From Cladocopium goreaui (Eukaryota > Sar > Dinophyceae > Suessiales > Symbiodiniaceae), in the NCBI GenBank assembly GCA_947184155.2, contig CAMXCT020001149.1, forward strand, positions 1 through 64,000: DNA of 64,000 nt, given 5' to 3'. This document shows, piece after piece, positions 10,501 through 19,119 of the stretch; positions within the stretch are counted from its first letter, which is position 1, and each line of letters begins with the position of its first letter. A program made the translations under genes and the position numbers. The notes under the pieces were generated by a model, which did not search any database, had not been told where the DNA came from, and saw only the letters and a list, made by a program, of their open reading frames with translations.

Positions 10501-11859
10501 TGGCCACGGCGAGGCAGTCTGGTACTCTCGTAAAATGGGTTCCCATTCTTGAAGAGAGTCTTGAGGCTTAACAAACCAAAAGTTCCGCGTGTCCAGCATG
10601 GCTTCATCCAGCATCTGGGAGGTGGTGCACTGTTCTCCCTGCTGATTGAGGATCGGCCCATTATAGATGACGCCCTTGGGGCAAATAGATCGTAACCGAT
10701 TCCAAAACGTAATGTTATTGCCGATACCTCTGGCTTGTTGATTTACCTGCTCAAGAGCGGGATATTGCCGAGTCATCGTGATCTGGTCTAGAAAATCAAA
10801 AATCTGTTTCAACAGATCACTTCGAATTGTTATTTTTCCTGGATATAGCTCACTAACCCCGTTAGAAGTAAATATATGGTAAGTGGCAGTCTGAAGTGCA
10901 TGATATTGTTTTGCAGGTACGTGTAACACCTCAGCTCGAATTTTAAGGAATTTCCGCAGAAGTTCATGCTCGGGAATCCGAGGATGATTCGATGGAATAG
11001 GTTGTTGTCTCCACCAAGACCAAAGGGTGGACACAAACTCAACTTCATCTGTTTGGGGTAGTCTTTGAATCCTTCTTATCAGCTCCTGTAGATCGTTAGG
11101 GACCATATAGGGGTTAGCCTCGTTCTTTCCAGGGCAAAACACGTTAGTTGGGATGGTTTGATGGACTGGGTCTTTCATGTCACTTTTGACTCTTGGTCGA
11201 ACTACAAAGGTCGCGGTGAGTTGGTAATGTCCACTTAGGTGATGTCGCCTATTGGCTGCTACCATCACATCTATTTGGGCTGCAGCTACATAATCAGTAG
11301 GACATAATACTCTGTCGAGTGCTGAACTTCCAGTAGGGCTCTCAAAGGTGTGAAGTTGTGGATGCGTGTCGAGAACTTGCGCGTGGACTAATAATTCATT
11401 CCAAAGGTCCGGGCAACTGGTATCAACCTGGTTAAAGTCTCCTCCCATATAGAGGGGAAAGTCTACTTTACTGGTCTTGACCCAGGCGATTAATTCTTTC
11501 AGCTCAACGACCTTAGTTTGTGGATGTAGATACACTGACAAAAGTCCGATAGTAGAGTATCTGTCTTGGATTACTGCGAGGACAATGCGACCTGGGATGA
11601 CAACTTCTGTTCGGTCAAGTTTCCACCCAGGTGGAATTAGGGCTGCCGCACCACCCGACACTCCACCTCTTTCTGTTAACAATCCTTGGGTGTGTGCAAC
11701 TTGAATGCCTGGTATGTTATGGTGCAAGACCTGATGGGTTTCAGCATGCCATCTGGTTTCTTGTAATAAGACCGGGCCTGTCCGTAGAAGTCGCTTAACT
11801 AGTCGCATTTTGGCATCCCCTGCCCTAGTTGCAAGTGTCCACCCTGATACATTCCACAC
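7516..11859 (-). CDS. LINE-type polyprotein: APE endonuclease, reverse transcriptase, zinc-finger region
   Basis: The 1447-aa ORF starts with an AP-endonuclease-like domain: WNVSG at 2-6, ETRW at 34-37, GGDFN at 139-143, SALDRV at 179-184, SGHY at 209-212. A reverse transcriptase follows with GPDGIP, the VDLSKAF motif and a catalytic YIDD near 682. Farther on are two Cys-rich sites, CALC...CETC (~1108) and CIACAKGDNTVGHW..C (~1171). This is a non-LTR retrotransposon that nicks DNA and reverse-transcribes by target priming. The first codon is GTG; the frame is open up to 11964 but contains no ATG before WNVSG, and the first ATG is residue 18. From nt 7807 downward the reading frame runs antisense through a patch of RNase H sequence (see 7575-7807), so the last ~95 residues are not native. 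It is otherwise free of stops. Confidence 0.85.
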   Translation of the reverse strand: MWNVSGWTLATRAGDAKMRLVKRLLRTGPVLLQETRWHAETHQVLHHNIPGIQVAHTQGLLTERGGVSGGAAALIPPGWKLDRTEVVIPGRIVLAVIQDRYSTIGLLSVYLHPQTKVVELKELIAWVKTSKVDFPLYMGGDFNQVDTSCPDLWNELLVHAQVLDTHPQLHTFESPTGSSALDRVLCPTDYVAAAQIDVMVAANRRHHLSGHYQLTATFVVRPRVKSDMKDPVHQTIPTNVFCPGKNEANPYMVPNDLQELIRRIQRLPQTDEVEFVSTLWSWWRQQPIPSNHPRIPEHELLRKFLKIRAEVLHVPAKQYHALQTATYHIFTSNGVSELYPGKITIRSDLLKQIFDFLDQITMTRQYPALEQVNQQARGIGNNITFWNRLRSICPKGVIYNGPILNQQGEQCTTSQMLDEAMLDTRNFWFVKPQDSLQEWEPILREYQTASPWPSIELPQKQDFLHTLLGTKDSAPGPDGIPYSAWRLSPEDSYPVLDQLMMKMLAGLRAAPVQVGVWIPKAKVGPTADYFRPLGMPNTCDRLVDGTIAAVVMKATCAYMHPSQVVMNCFKEPQHAVHAIQALLDSNTPVAALLVDLSKAFERVNPYWILHILRMRNAPTWVCNYAKYILFGRLIRHKVQGRLLPPRAVHVGVDMGRSFSVFLFCLAMDPIYHYMNRIPRVISVQGYIDDNTIAGPGHDITWVSRVHKCYQCCWSAGFQIDQHACWQAISSDCLPFSVQSLPGRIESEVILRRKKYPTARAAILSAILSQKTLILARADKCIGLTPREACGILNGTDYTPICSLLALECNCRCKTALVINSPLPSWVLRQLDQSGFGAHCIQGVATSLGLLLLGRAQLSDRDLWTVTTHPTTLKQINPKAAEKFIHRLRLFRQPVLSVVSKSIAFNTFAQSVVLYTTSYFGAATEDLQMLRAAATELLLGRSWIRHDLLAFVFRLCKIAPLLDPGVSILVSALGLFLRKGGKVHELYVETPPAVNRQTHEVRILWQAWARVVGEGVLTRAVSGSGTIKQRINAVKKCVLHHMMQLASDYIRNKVLTAGWTGGISWAWLSHACEANKRWIPSITRFTLLRWAVNEDDDEWLARRGQSRQKKCALCANFGRAYPLGGYQIAICETCIVTKQLTAFTTDSLVRLLETSHRELPMQEELPASDDWDKCIACAKGDNTVGHWVRWCVVPISALRSLTGDDSILSLAEGSRKSVKHLAIASRVVHQFRLLLRESGAMRHQVSAPPIPMDTWIHNLVQRVQTELPLDLRMQHVRTQLVSAHCSVDDSLLWCCDKPPLHISCALAPARVCITREAVETNQIIAVVPLGSEPLQLIQQTVQFGTGISPNVSWCISSLRRRPANWKYLMTGRISPWMTTLGVRPRLDKSCLTTTATSSTRYKQAMISASILSEQCGRATDRHAITRDRPLFFFLRFGRFALGTVLTIE
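7575..7807 (+). repeat. 233-bp patch identical to 25434-25666
   Basis: All 233 bases match 25434-25666 with no indel. In the plus-strand LINE the sequence encodes the middle of RNase H (the EAEIMAC and QGDILPV segments). Here it sits in reverse orientation at the 3' end of the minus-strand LINE ORF, directly preceded on the plus strand by ten A residues (7565-7574). Confidence 0.95.
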
Positions 11860-12218
11860 ATGTAATCGTTTGAGCCTGAATGGAGATCTTGCCTGATAGC
11901 TTTTCGGTATTCGAGAATGCCTCTTCCTATTTCTTCTACTGCAAGAGAAGGTAATGTTCGGGAGTCACACATAAGCTGCTGATAGAAATTATCAGCACTC
12001 TGATGGAAAAGTGCGGCAACATGTTGCAAGGTTAGCTTCCACCATGGTGTTCGGACATGGAGTATATTGGGCAATATTGATAGGTCACGTATCTTTGATA
12101 GATATGGCGGGCATTGAGTCCCTGTTTCGAATAGGTAAGTCGTTTTGACACATCGAGTAAGCATCTTGAGCAGAGTACGGAGCAGAGGAGCAGGCAGGTT
12201 CCGCAGAATCATCATCAT
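11799..12218 (-). CDS. Small ORF upstream of and overlapping the LINE endonuclease frame
   Basis: The 139-aa ORF begins 15 nt after the methyltransferase stop and overlaps the endonuclease frame (open from 11964, TGA at 11965-11967). I recognise no domain. The endonuclease frame is in -1 (or +2) register relative to it. The same register holds for the corresponding upstream frame of the second LINE (20907-21362), and the two share a weakly similar stretch (..LEYRKAIRQD versus ..LKYRLEKKKD). It may be the zero-frame leader from which the ATG-less endonuclease/RT is reached by frameshifting. Alternatively it is a separate short ORF1-like protein. An RNA-binding role would be guesswork. Confidence 0.4.
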   Translation of the reverse strand: MMMILRNLPAPLLRTLLKMLTRCVKTTYLFETGTQCPPYLSKIRDLSILPNILHVRTPWWKLTLQHVAALFHQSADNFYQQLMCDSRTLPSLAVEEIGRGILEYRKAIRQDLHSGSNDYMCGMYQGGHLQLGQGMPKCD

Positions 12219-12233
12219 TCCGAGTAATAGAAA

Positions 12234-15200
12234 TCAGTTTACTCCCTCCGTTGGGGCTTCTCCCAGTGCGAAGAGCAGCCTGCTCCACTCCTCCGTACTT
12301 GCAAAGATAAGATATTCTCCTGATGGGTCCAGTGCATGCGATTGCATGAGCTGAGTTCCAAGTTGCCTGGGCATTCGTCGCATGGACGATGACTGCGTAT
12401 ACCACATTGGTGACCATACTACAGGGGTGGCAACTTTGTACGCAACAAAGGACTTAGAGTCTGCAAGATCTTGAACTTGGTGATTGTCAACCACATGTAT
12501 GGCGATCCATTGTGGAATGGCACCACTAACATCTCGTGCTAATACACCTATAATACTTAAGCCACCTGTGCCATCCAGACCACCGAGTAAATGGATGACA
12601 GTGCTAGCGGTCGAGGCGTTGTGCATAAAGCACTGCGGGGCACCAAGTGTGTGCAAATAACACAAGGCACAGAAAGGGCACTGTAAAGCCGCAAATTCAC
12701 TAAGATGTATATAGTGTTGTCCATTATCAATTCGAGCAAGTATCGGGTAGGTCGTAAACGTATGATAAGAAACTTGCACCACATCAGCAAATATCTTTGG
12801 CATGTTGGCATGAATGAGAAGGTCTTTACTTTGTCGATAGTCAAATGCGACCGTTCCAAAGCGAAACGGTTGATCAGGCTCATGAGAAAGCAACAGGAAT
12901 AGCAGGCAAGGTCGTTGTACCCCAACATAGATAAGGGGAGGTTGCATGATTTTTGGTGCCCAAATGATAAAACCGTAGGGAAATTGGTGCTTTACACTGA
13001 GCGTTGCAATCTGGAAGACAACAAATAGTTGTTTGATAGCAGTAAGTTGTTCAGCACCAGTATATTCTTTCAACAGTTCAATATGCTTTGCTTTAATCTC
13101 TTGAGCTTCAGAATGAAATCCAAGACCATTTTTAACAGCCAAGTAAAGCATGTGCGCTGATAGGGTAACATTTTCATATGTGTTTGAGGACTCTAGCACC
13201 CAATCAATCCGAGTTTGGGTCATAATATTGCTCAACTCTTTATCACCAAAGGGGGGTTTATCCTCACTGTGGGTTCCATGATACTTAGGAGGGTTGGATC
13301 CTTGTAAAAATGCGAAAACTGTCGGCTGGTGCACTACTGGGGGGCAAGCTGATTCGACGCTGTCATTAAGAGAGTAGTGCCGCCATTTTGCTTCAAAATC
13401 CACTTTGTCATCTCTGAGTTGAACTCCTCGAGCGGCTGCTTGTTCTAAAACCAGCTTCAGCAAGTCTTGGTATTTAGAATAAACTTCTTGGATACTCGGT
13501 AGGTCCTTGTGGTACGGCTGCGCATCATTGTTTCCCTCAACCCACTGTTGTAATTGATCATCGGTACCGAGGGCCGCACTGATGAGAGATGGATGAAAAC
13601 TATTTCCACAAAAGTCTCGAATCACTTTATCCGTGAGAAGGGAAGGCCCATGTCTTTCTGTCGTTAAGATATTCTCAAGTCCTGCTAATTTGCGTACTTC
13701 TTGGACCGTCAGAATTCTCATTGGCAGTACAATATTTGGGTTATGAAAGATAGGCACCAGTTGTTCGATGAGTTCATCTTTTTTGGATGTGGTCGCTCTG
13801 TCTGTTTGAAGAGTGATAAGGAAACTTTTCCATATAGGGAGAAAGTGAGCAGGGATGAAGCTTGCCCATGGCAGGTTTGGGACTCTAACTCCCTCAGCCA
13901 TTTGGGTTAACAACATGAAAGATTTCCTCCCACCAAAAAAGGAATAATCCCATAGAAGTGCACTGGGCTGGTAGCCTGTCCAGGAGAGCTTCAGGATTCC
14001 ACTGTTTGACAGCCCTCTTGTTCGGAGTAATGGAGCCAATGGTAAGTTTTCACCATTCAAGGTCACTAATGGGCCCCATTCATCGAGAAATGTAAGTGGA
14101 ACACTGGCAAGTTCCTCTGTGTCCATGTGACTCCGTAGAAATACCCTTTTTCGCTGAATGCCATAGTAGGGACTCGTGTCCCAGACCCACCGGTTGGTTG
14201 GTTGCTTACTAGGAAGTCCAAGACAGTATAGAAACATTTGGAAGTGTTCAGACTGCTCAAGGCGCTGCATACCTTTAGGTTTGCGGTCAGTTTGTACAAC
14301 TTGCATGCTTCCAGCATTCTCTGTCAAGTATCGGATCGATTCAGTTCCAAAGAGCTTCTGAAGATGCAGAATAACAAGGTAAACTATAAAGAAGAGCATG
14401 CTTCGCTGACCTGTCAGCCCAAGCAATCCATTTAAATAACCTGCATAAGTAAGATCTTGACAGGGAGATCCTGCAACAACAATCCACTTGATTGTAGGGT
14501 GCATTGCCTTGGCTTGACGAAGGATCAGAGAATCACAGGCAACTAAATCCCAGACATCTTTAACGTAGATGGTAGCAACCCCTTCAATCGTATATCCCCA
14601 CTGTTGGTCTTCACGCAGCCCTATTTCAGCAGCAACAAGCCGACGTAAGACAGGATCAATTTCTGCTGCGATGAAAATAGTAGGGGGTTTACCTAGTTTT
14701 TTCTTAATGATGTGATAGACAGATCCGACTCCATCAAACATCGAGATAACACCAATGTTGGCCAGCGTTCCGTGTGCGATAATCCTAGGTAATCCTTCAG
14801 GGTCAATCTCTTCAACTATATCCTCATTCTTACCATCTTTAGGGGGTCCATGTCTGGTCGTCTTCGCCTTCTTCTTGCTCGACTTGGTTTTAGCGTTGTG
14901 CTTGCAAGAAGGGTGAGAGAGCTGCGAGGTTCGTGTTCTTTTCTGCTTCCGAGGCGATTTGAGAAAGCCTTTGACAACCTTTAATTGTCTTCTGCGATAC
15001 TGCGCAACTTCACCACCTCCTGCTGCTTCAGAAAGTTGCTTTGTCATTAGAATTGCTTTGGGTGATTTGACTGGCAGTATGACAAGCCCACTGATGAGGA
15101 GCTTCCCGCTGACATGCTTGTAGTCCGCAACTCGTATACCATTGTTATGGTCGTACATACTTATCATTCCAGGCTGACTAGTATGCAGGACTATGAGCTG

Positions 15201-15266
15201 GCTGTCAAAGTCAAGCCTAGTGGTGGCTATGAGACACTGGATTTCATACTCTCTTTCTTGGAACAT
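12234..15266 (-). CDS. DNMT3-like cytosine-C5 DNA methyltransferase carried by a retroelement
   Basis: The enzyme transfers methyl from S-adenosylmethionine to cytosine C5 in DNA. Conserved motifs are in order: motif I FDGVG (177-181), motif IV GSPCQDL (266-272, catalytic Cys 269), TGQRSMLFF, motif VI TENAG (315-319), QRKRVFLRS as motif VIII, then TVQEVRKLAGLENI and CGNSFHPSLISAALG as motifs IX/X. Spacing and the SPC..L/GxR.LFF pattern resemble DNMT3. Residues 105-140 are rich in Lys/Arg and could be a nuclear signal. Residues 1-70 read as the C-terminal strands of the USP-like fold begun in the preceding ORF (YEIQCLIA..., MYDHNNG). About 450 residues after the catalytic domain are unassigned except for a Cys/His cluster (CPFCALCYLH). 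The ATG overlaps the upstream ORF by 23 nt. All catalytic motifs look intact. Confidence 0.85.
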   Translation of the reverse strand: MFQEREYEIQCLIATTRLDFDSQLIVLHTSQPGMISMYDHNNGIRVADYKHVSGKLLISGLVILPVKSPKAILMTKQLSEAAGGGEVAQYRRRQLKVVKGFLKSPRKQKRTRTSQLSHPSCKHNAKTKSSKKKAKTTRHGPPKDGKNEDIVEEIDPEGLPRIIAHGTLANIGVISMFDGVGSVYHIIKKKLGKPPTIFIAAEIDPVLRRLVAAEIGLREDQQWGYTIEGVATIYVKDVWDLVACDSLILRQAKAMHPTIKWIVVAGSPCQDLTYAGYLNGLLGLTGQRSMLFFIVYLVILHLQKLFGTESIRYLTENAGSMQVVQTDRKPKGMQRLEQSEHFQMFLYCLGLPSKQPTNRWVWDTSPYYGIQRKRVFLRSHMDTEELASVPLTFLDEWGPLVTLNGENLPLAPLLRTRGLSNSGILKLSWTGYQPSALLWDYSFFGGRKSFMLLTQMAEGVRVPNLPWASFIPAHFLPIWKSFLITLQTDRATTSKKDELIEQLVPIFHNPNIVLPMRILTVQEVRKLAGLENILTTERHGPSLLTDKVIRDFCGNSFHPSLISAALGTDDQLQQWVEGNNDAQPYHKDLPSIQEVYSKYQDLLKLVLEQAAARGVQLRDDKVDFEAKWRHYSLNDSVESACPPVVHQPTVFAFLQGSNPPKYHGTHSEDKPPFGDKELSNIMTQTRIDWVLESSNTYENVTLSAHMLYLAVKNGLGFHSEAQEIKAKHIELLKEYTGAEQLTAIKQLFVVFQIATLSVKHQFPYGFIIWAPKIMQPPLIYVGVQRPCLLFLLLSHEPDQPFRFGTVAFDYRQSKDLLIHANMPKIFADVVQVSYHTFTTYPILARIDNGQHYIHLSEFAALQCPFCALCYLHTLGAPQCFMHNASTASTVIHLLGGLDGTGGLSIIGVLARDVSGAIPQWIAIHVVDNHQVQDLADSKSFVAYKVATPVVWSPMWYTQSSSMRRMPRQLGTQLMQSHALDPSGEYLIFASTEEWSRLLFALGEAPTEGVN

Positions 15267-18200
15267 AAATTTGTGCCCAAGTGGGAGTCGTTCTTCCTCG
15301 TTTCGGAAAAGAGCATCCTGGAGGTACTTTGATTCGAACGATGATCAAAGGGCCAAATTTGCCGCACTTCCACTTGGCTTTGGCAGCGTCTAGACATGAA
15401 CAAGCTTGACACTCTGTCAATTCATCAGTATTCCAGATTGGAACTAGCGAGTCACAAAGTTCATCTATACCTGTATTAGGCTTGATTGTCGCAGTGAAGG
15501 TGTCAATTGGTATTGCACTAGACCGTAAGCACGCCTGACATTGTAACACAAATCTTGAGAAAAGAAAACTACGTGTACTCTGACTAAGGTTAGCGCATAC
15601 AATTGAATATAATTCATACACTGCATCATTTTGTGTAGTGCCGTTGGGGGGAATGGTGCTAAGTGTTGCTAAGGATAGGCAGGCGTCAAAACATGTAAAG
15701 GGAAAAACCGTGGGTACTTGATGGACCCAGCTCCACCCTACACCTACTGCTGCAAGGGCTGCTTGTCGAACATGTATACTAACATGTGTTGGGATCCAAG
15801 GCCCTCTTGATAGGAGGTACAATGCAGTATTCATGCTAGACATGTGACTACAGTGGATCGCAATGTCTTGGGCTTTGTTAGCTAAGGCAGCAATAACGGT
15901 AGCATCAAGGGTCGGGAACCATTTTCGGCTAGATTCAGCAAAAGGAGAGAGAGAGGCAAAACGAAGTTGTGGGGACTGACTTTGAGTCTCACGTTCAAAG
16001 GATGGCTGTGTGAGGTCAATTTGCTCAGTATGGTCATCTTCCCCAGTGATATCAATGCACACATGCGTTTTGTCGTTAGCCGGTAGGACAGAACTTCGTT
16101 GAAGGGCAGCCTGGATAGGGGGCAATGCTTCTCCTTGATGTAAGGAAGAAGCCTGGGACGACTTGGTCTTTGTGGGGGTTGCAATGCCAGGGGGATCTTT
16201 ACCGATTTCTACGACAACAGCGTCATCAGGTAACAATGACTGTTTTTCTGGTAAAGGATCATTTCCAATAGGGGCCTTAGAGGCAGCACCTGGAGGCTGG
16301 CATTGACTTGGAAGTGTATGTACAATGGGGTCACTGCTCTCCGGTTTCGCATTGCCAGTTTGTGAGGGAGGGGAGACACCGGGTGGGGAGGACGGAGTCA
16401 TAACAGGGTCAGAAAGTTCATTAGACAGTCTGTTTTTGCTTGCAAAATCACCTTTCACTTCTCCACAAGTAGATTTGAGCTCTTGTAGGCTAGTTTTCTG
16501 ACTGCTAAGAGCTTCTCCTTCACATGTAGGGGGTTTCTTGATGGGGGTGGAGAGAAGTGCAGGTTGGGGAGGTAGCATCTCTTTATCTTCCTCCTCTGTT
16601 TTGCGTATGTTATTTCCGTGAAGGTCTTGATCAACAACCATATCAGTAATTGGTTGCTCACTGGTGCCAGCTGGGTGACTAGCAGGTAGGTTGGTCCATG
16701 GGATGGTTGGGCTGACAGTAGGGGGGTCAGTGCGTGCATCACTAGGTGTTAATTGCCCTTCTGGAACTTTACAAGCGTGCTGAGCACCTTTGAGATCACC
16801 TTGACTGCTTGACCGCTCTGCATTTGGCTTCGCAGTGTCATGGACGCTTGCCCCAGCGACAGCATCAGTGAGGGGGGGACTGTTTTGATAAGGGTTGACC
16901 TGTTGGGAGGGCGGAGTTGGCGGGGGAGTGGTGCCTAACGCTGCGTAAGCCGGAAGCTGGTCAATTTCTTTCTTGCTGCTGGGGGGGACAGGCGGGGTCC
17001 TAGGCAGTTTAGCACCATGGTCAGTTCGTTTGTCCTTCGTGAGCGGCTGGTGCTGTGTGGAGCTTGTAGAGGGTACCGCGGTAGTTTTCCCATTGGTACC
17101 GCTGTTGTCGAATGTACTAAATTTCCATGCAGCAATGGCTTCAACTTTAGTATCAGCAGTTAGCATGGCACTGAAGTCAAAGTGGGGAGGCACGAGCATG
17201 ACAAGATAGCAAGCTTTGAAGGGATATATTTGTAAGGCATCGACCTTAGTGAGGTATAATGAGCTTTCGAGGCCATCAACTCGATTGATTTGACATTGCC
17301 TGCCTGTCGGTATTTCAAACATCATGATTCTGGTAAATTTGGACACTTGCTCAAACCTAAGGACGTTTTGCTTGCAGAAATCTCCTTTCGCACTATTCAC
17401 TGCTTCAAAATGACTGAAATGAGTCAAAAAGATATCAAGTGTATCTTTTACAGGTATAGATTCAAGGAAGAGAATCCAAGGGTAGGTCTCTTCAGAATAC
17501 GTATATGATACCTGTTGAGTCTGCAAGTCAAATGCTGAGTCCTTAAGAAGTCCGAACCGTCGCTTCTGTGAAGCATTCTGGGTGCTGACAGGGGCGATAA
17601 CAGTGAGTCTGTTTTTGAAGCTTGGATTACACTTTTCACCAATTCTACGCCAATGCTCTCCTTTGGTCTCGTGCCTGGGTGGTTCACCCGGTGCACCAGT
17701 TTGCGGCAGTATGTTTCCACAATGCTCTATCGTGCAAACAATATTGTTTCCTCTTCTGTCCTTGACTGAGAAAGAACATGGGAAGTTCTGCTTAACTTCA
17801 TGAGGGATCCAAAAAGTGAGCATCGTGATATTGACATTGTCTTCATTGACGATTGTTTGAAATTCAAATTTGGATGCTGAAAACGCATTAATGAGTGCAA
17901 AGCCGAGCTCTGAGTCAATGACTGCTACTTCATTTTCCAGGAGTGGGATAATGCTACTTTTAGCAATTTGAAGTGGTATGAAGGGCATACTGCCTATTGG
18001 TGCATACCTTACTTCAATTCGGTACCAGTTGCTGCCAATGGCAGTCACTTGACTAAGAACAAATTGTGTCGATTGCTGGCGTTGTCCAAAGGGCAAGTAC
18101 GTTGTTGAACAATGCAATAAATTGCGGAGCACTTCGATTTCCATGCCTTCTAGTTTCAGCATTACTTGAGCTTTAGATAGGAAAAAGTACTTTATTCTAA

Positions 18201-19035
18201 AGGACATGAGCTCCAGCGCAAGAGCATTTCGTTCTTGATCACTTAAGTGCCGAGTGGACATAACAGTGAAAGTAGCAGCCTCCCGCAGTTTATGTAAACG
18301 AGTCCAGTCAATGCCTTCTTTGATCTGAAACTGGGTATCTTGTGCTGCGTTGACTTCTTTCTGTAATGATTCAATTGCTTCACGGATTTTGGTTCTTTGT
18401 AAGCACGAGTTCTTTTCATATTTGATAGTAAGCGGCACGCTTCCTTTTGACTTGTCAGAATTATAGCAGCCATTTGGTGATGTACTGGTCTCACTGACTC
18501 CTGGATATTGCCCTTGTCGCAGTTCTTTGCCAACAAAATTTTCAAAGGCGATACGAGCAGGCATTATCAGCTCATCAGTTATCGTGTCAGAGATTTGCCA
18601 TTCAATTACCGCCGGACTGCTTGACAGGCTATCCATTTTGACTAGATATAGTACAGTAGGATATTTTTGATATCTGAGGGTTCCAGTGAGCTGCTTAATT
18701 TCTCGAATGGCTGCCATATGCCTATGGCAAGTGTCAAAAACTTTTGCTGCTATTTCAACTGGGCCAGTGCTGGCATGACACTCATAGATAAATATAACAG
18801 TCTGTTGCATCGTCGCTAGTGTTCTCATCGCACTTTGAGCAGCTCCAAAAGAGGGAAACGCATAAGCAGTCGTCTCCTGCTTCGCTATCTGTGAATGCAG
18901 CTGATCATAGGTGGTCAGAAGTATGCCTTCAGGTGCTTTGATTTTGCTCGGAAAATGCACCATGAGAGTGGCATTCAATCCAAGTGCACCGAGACGTTCT
19001 GCAGCAGCCTGTTGAGCCTCGATGTGTTCAGACAT
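15244..19035 (-). CDS. 1263-aa protein with C-terminal USP-like (pseudo-deubiquitinase) fold
   Basis: The N-terminal ~640 residues form an unrecognised region. Residues ~650-1030 are Pro/Ser/Thr-rich and probably disordered, with an acidic SUMO-interaction-like VCIDITGEDD. The C-terminal ~200 residues resemble a ubiquitin-specific protease: SSMNTALYLLSRGP (~1065) matches the Cys box, CxxC at 1166/1169 and 1209/1212 match the zinc-ribbon fingers at normal spacing, and GPLIIVRIKV (~1228) matches the LPxxLxxxLKRF strand. The position of the catalytic Cys is Ser, so activity is unlikely. The fold appears to continue in the +1 frame into the methyltransferase ORF (YEIQ..., MYDHN), where the catalytic His block is also not recognisable. 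The two ORFs overlap by 23 nt. I infer a protein-binding role; the USP call is by motif pattern only. Confidence 0.55.
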   Translation of the reverse strand: MSEHIEAQQAAAERLGALGLNATLMVHFPSKIKAPEGILLTTYDQLHSQIAKQETTAYAFPSFGAAQSAMRTLATMQQTVIFIYECHASTGPVEIAAKVFDTCHRHMAAIREIKQLTGTLRYQKYPTVLYLVKMDSLSSSPAVIEWQISDTITDELIMPARIAFENFVGKELRQGQYPGVSETSTSPNGCYNSDKSKGSVPLTIKYEKNSCLQRTKIREAIESLQKEVNAAQDTQFQIKEGIDWTRLHKLREAATFTVMSTRHLSDQERNALALELMSFRIKYFFLSKAQVMLKLEGMEIEVLRNLLHCSTTYLPFGQRQQSTQFVLSQVTAIGSNWYRIEVRYAPIGSMPFIPLQIAKSSIIPLLENEVAVIDSELGFALINAFSASKFEFQTIVNEDNVNITMLTFWIPHEVKQNFPCSFSVKDRRGNNIVCTIEHCGNILPQTGAPGEPPRHETKGEHWRRIGEKCNPSFKNRLTVIAPVSTQNASQKRRFGLLKDSAFDLQTQQVSYTYSEETYPWILFLESIPVKDTLDIFLTHFSHFEAVNSAKGDFCKQNVLRFEQVSKFTRIMMFEIPTGRQCQINRVDGLESSLYLTKVDALQIYPFKACYLVMLVPPHFDFSAMLTADTKVEAIAAWKFSTFDNSGTNGKTTAVPSTSSTQHQPLTKDKRTDHGAKLPRTPPVPPSSKKEIDQLPAYAALGTTPPPTPPSQQVNPYQNSPPLTDAVAGASVHDTAKPNAERSSSQGDLKGAQHACKVPEGQLTPSDARTDPPTVSPTIPWTNLPASHPAGTSEQPITDMVVDQDLHGNNIRKTEEEDKEMLPPQPALLSTPIKKPPTCEGEALSSQKTSLQELKSTCGEVKGDFASKNRLSNELSDPVMTPSSPPGVSPPSQTGNAKPESSDPIVHTLPSQCQPPGAASKAPIGNDPLPEKQSLLPDDAVVVEIGKDPPGIATPTKTKSSQASSLHQGEALPPIQAALQRSSVLPANDKTHVCIDITGEDDHTEQIDLTQPSFERETQSQSPQLRFASLSPFAESSRKWFPTLDATVIAALANKAQDIAIHCSHMSSMNTALYLLSRGPWIPTHVSIHVRQAALAAVGVGWSWVHQVPTVFPFTCFDACLSLATLSTIPPNGTTQNDAVYELYSIVCANLSQSTRSFLFSRFVLQCQACLRSSAIPIDTFTATIKPNTGIDELCDSLVPIWNTDELTECQACSCLDAAKAKWKCGKFGPLIIVRIKVPPGCSFPKRGRTTPTWAQIYVPRKRV

Positions 19036-19119
19036 TCTGGCTTTGTGTTCTCACAAGGAAAAGGTTGTGTGTGAGAGGTATGACAAGTTACTCGAGGTGA
19101 GAGAGGGGAGGGGGGAGTA

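Larger units (their letters stand above)
7516..19035 (-). mobile_element. Composite LINE-like element with methyltransferase and USP-like ORFs
   Basis: Four minus-strand ORFs follow one another without real spacers: 19035-15244, 15266-12234 (23-nt overlap), 12218-11799 (15-nt gap) and the endonuclease/RT frame open from 11964 (overlap). The endonuclease and RT domains define a non-LTR retrotransposon. A cytosine methyltransferase inside a dinoflagellate retrotransposon has been reported before. No target-site duplication or clear element end was found. The motif array at 19120-19615 may be part of its 5' region. Confidence 0.6.
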
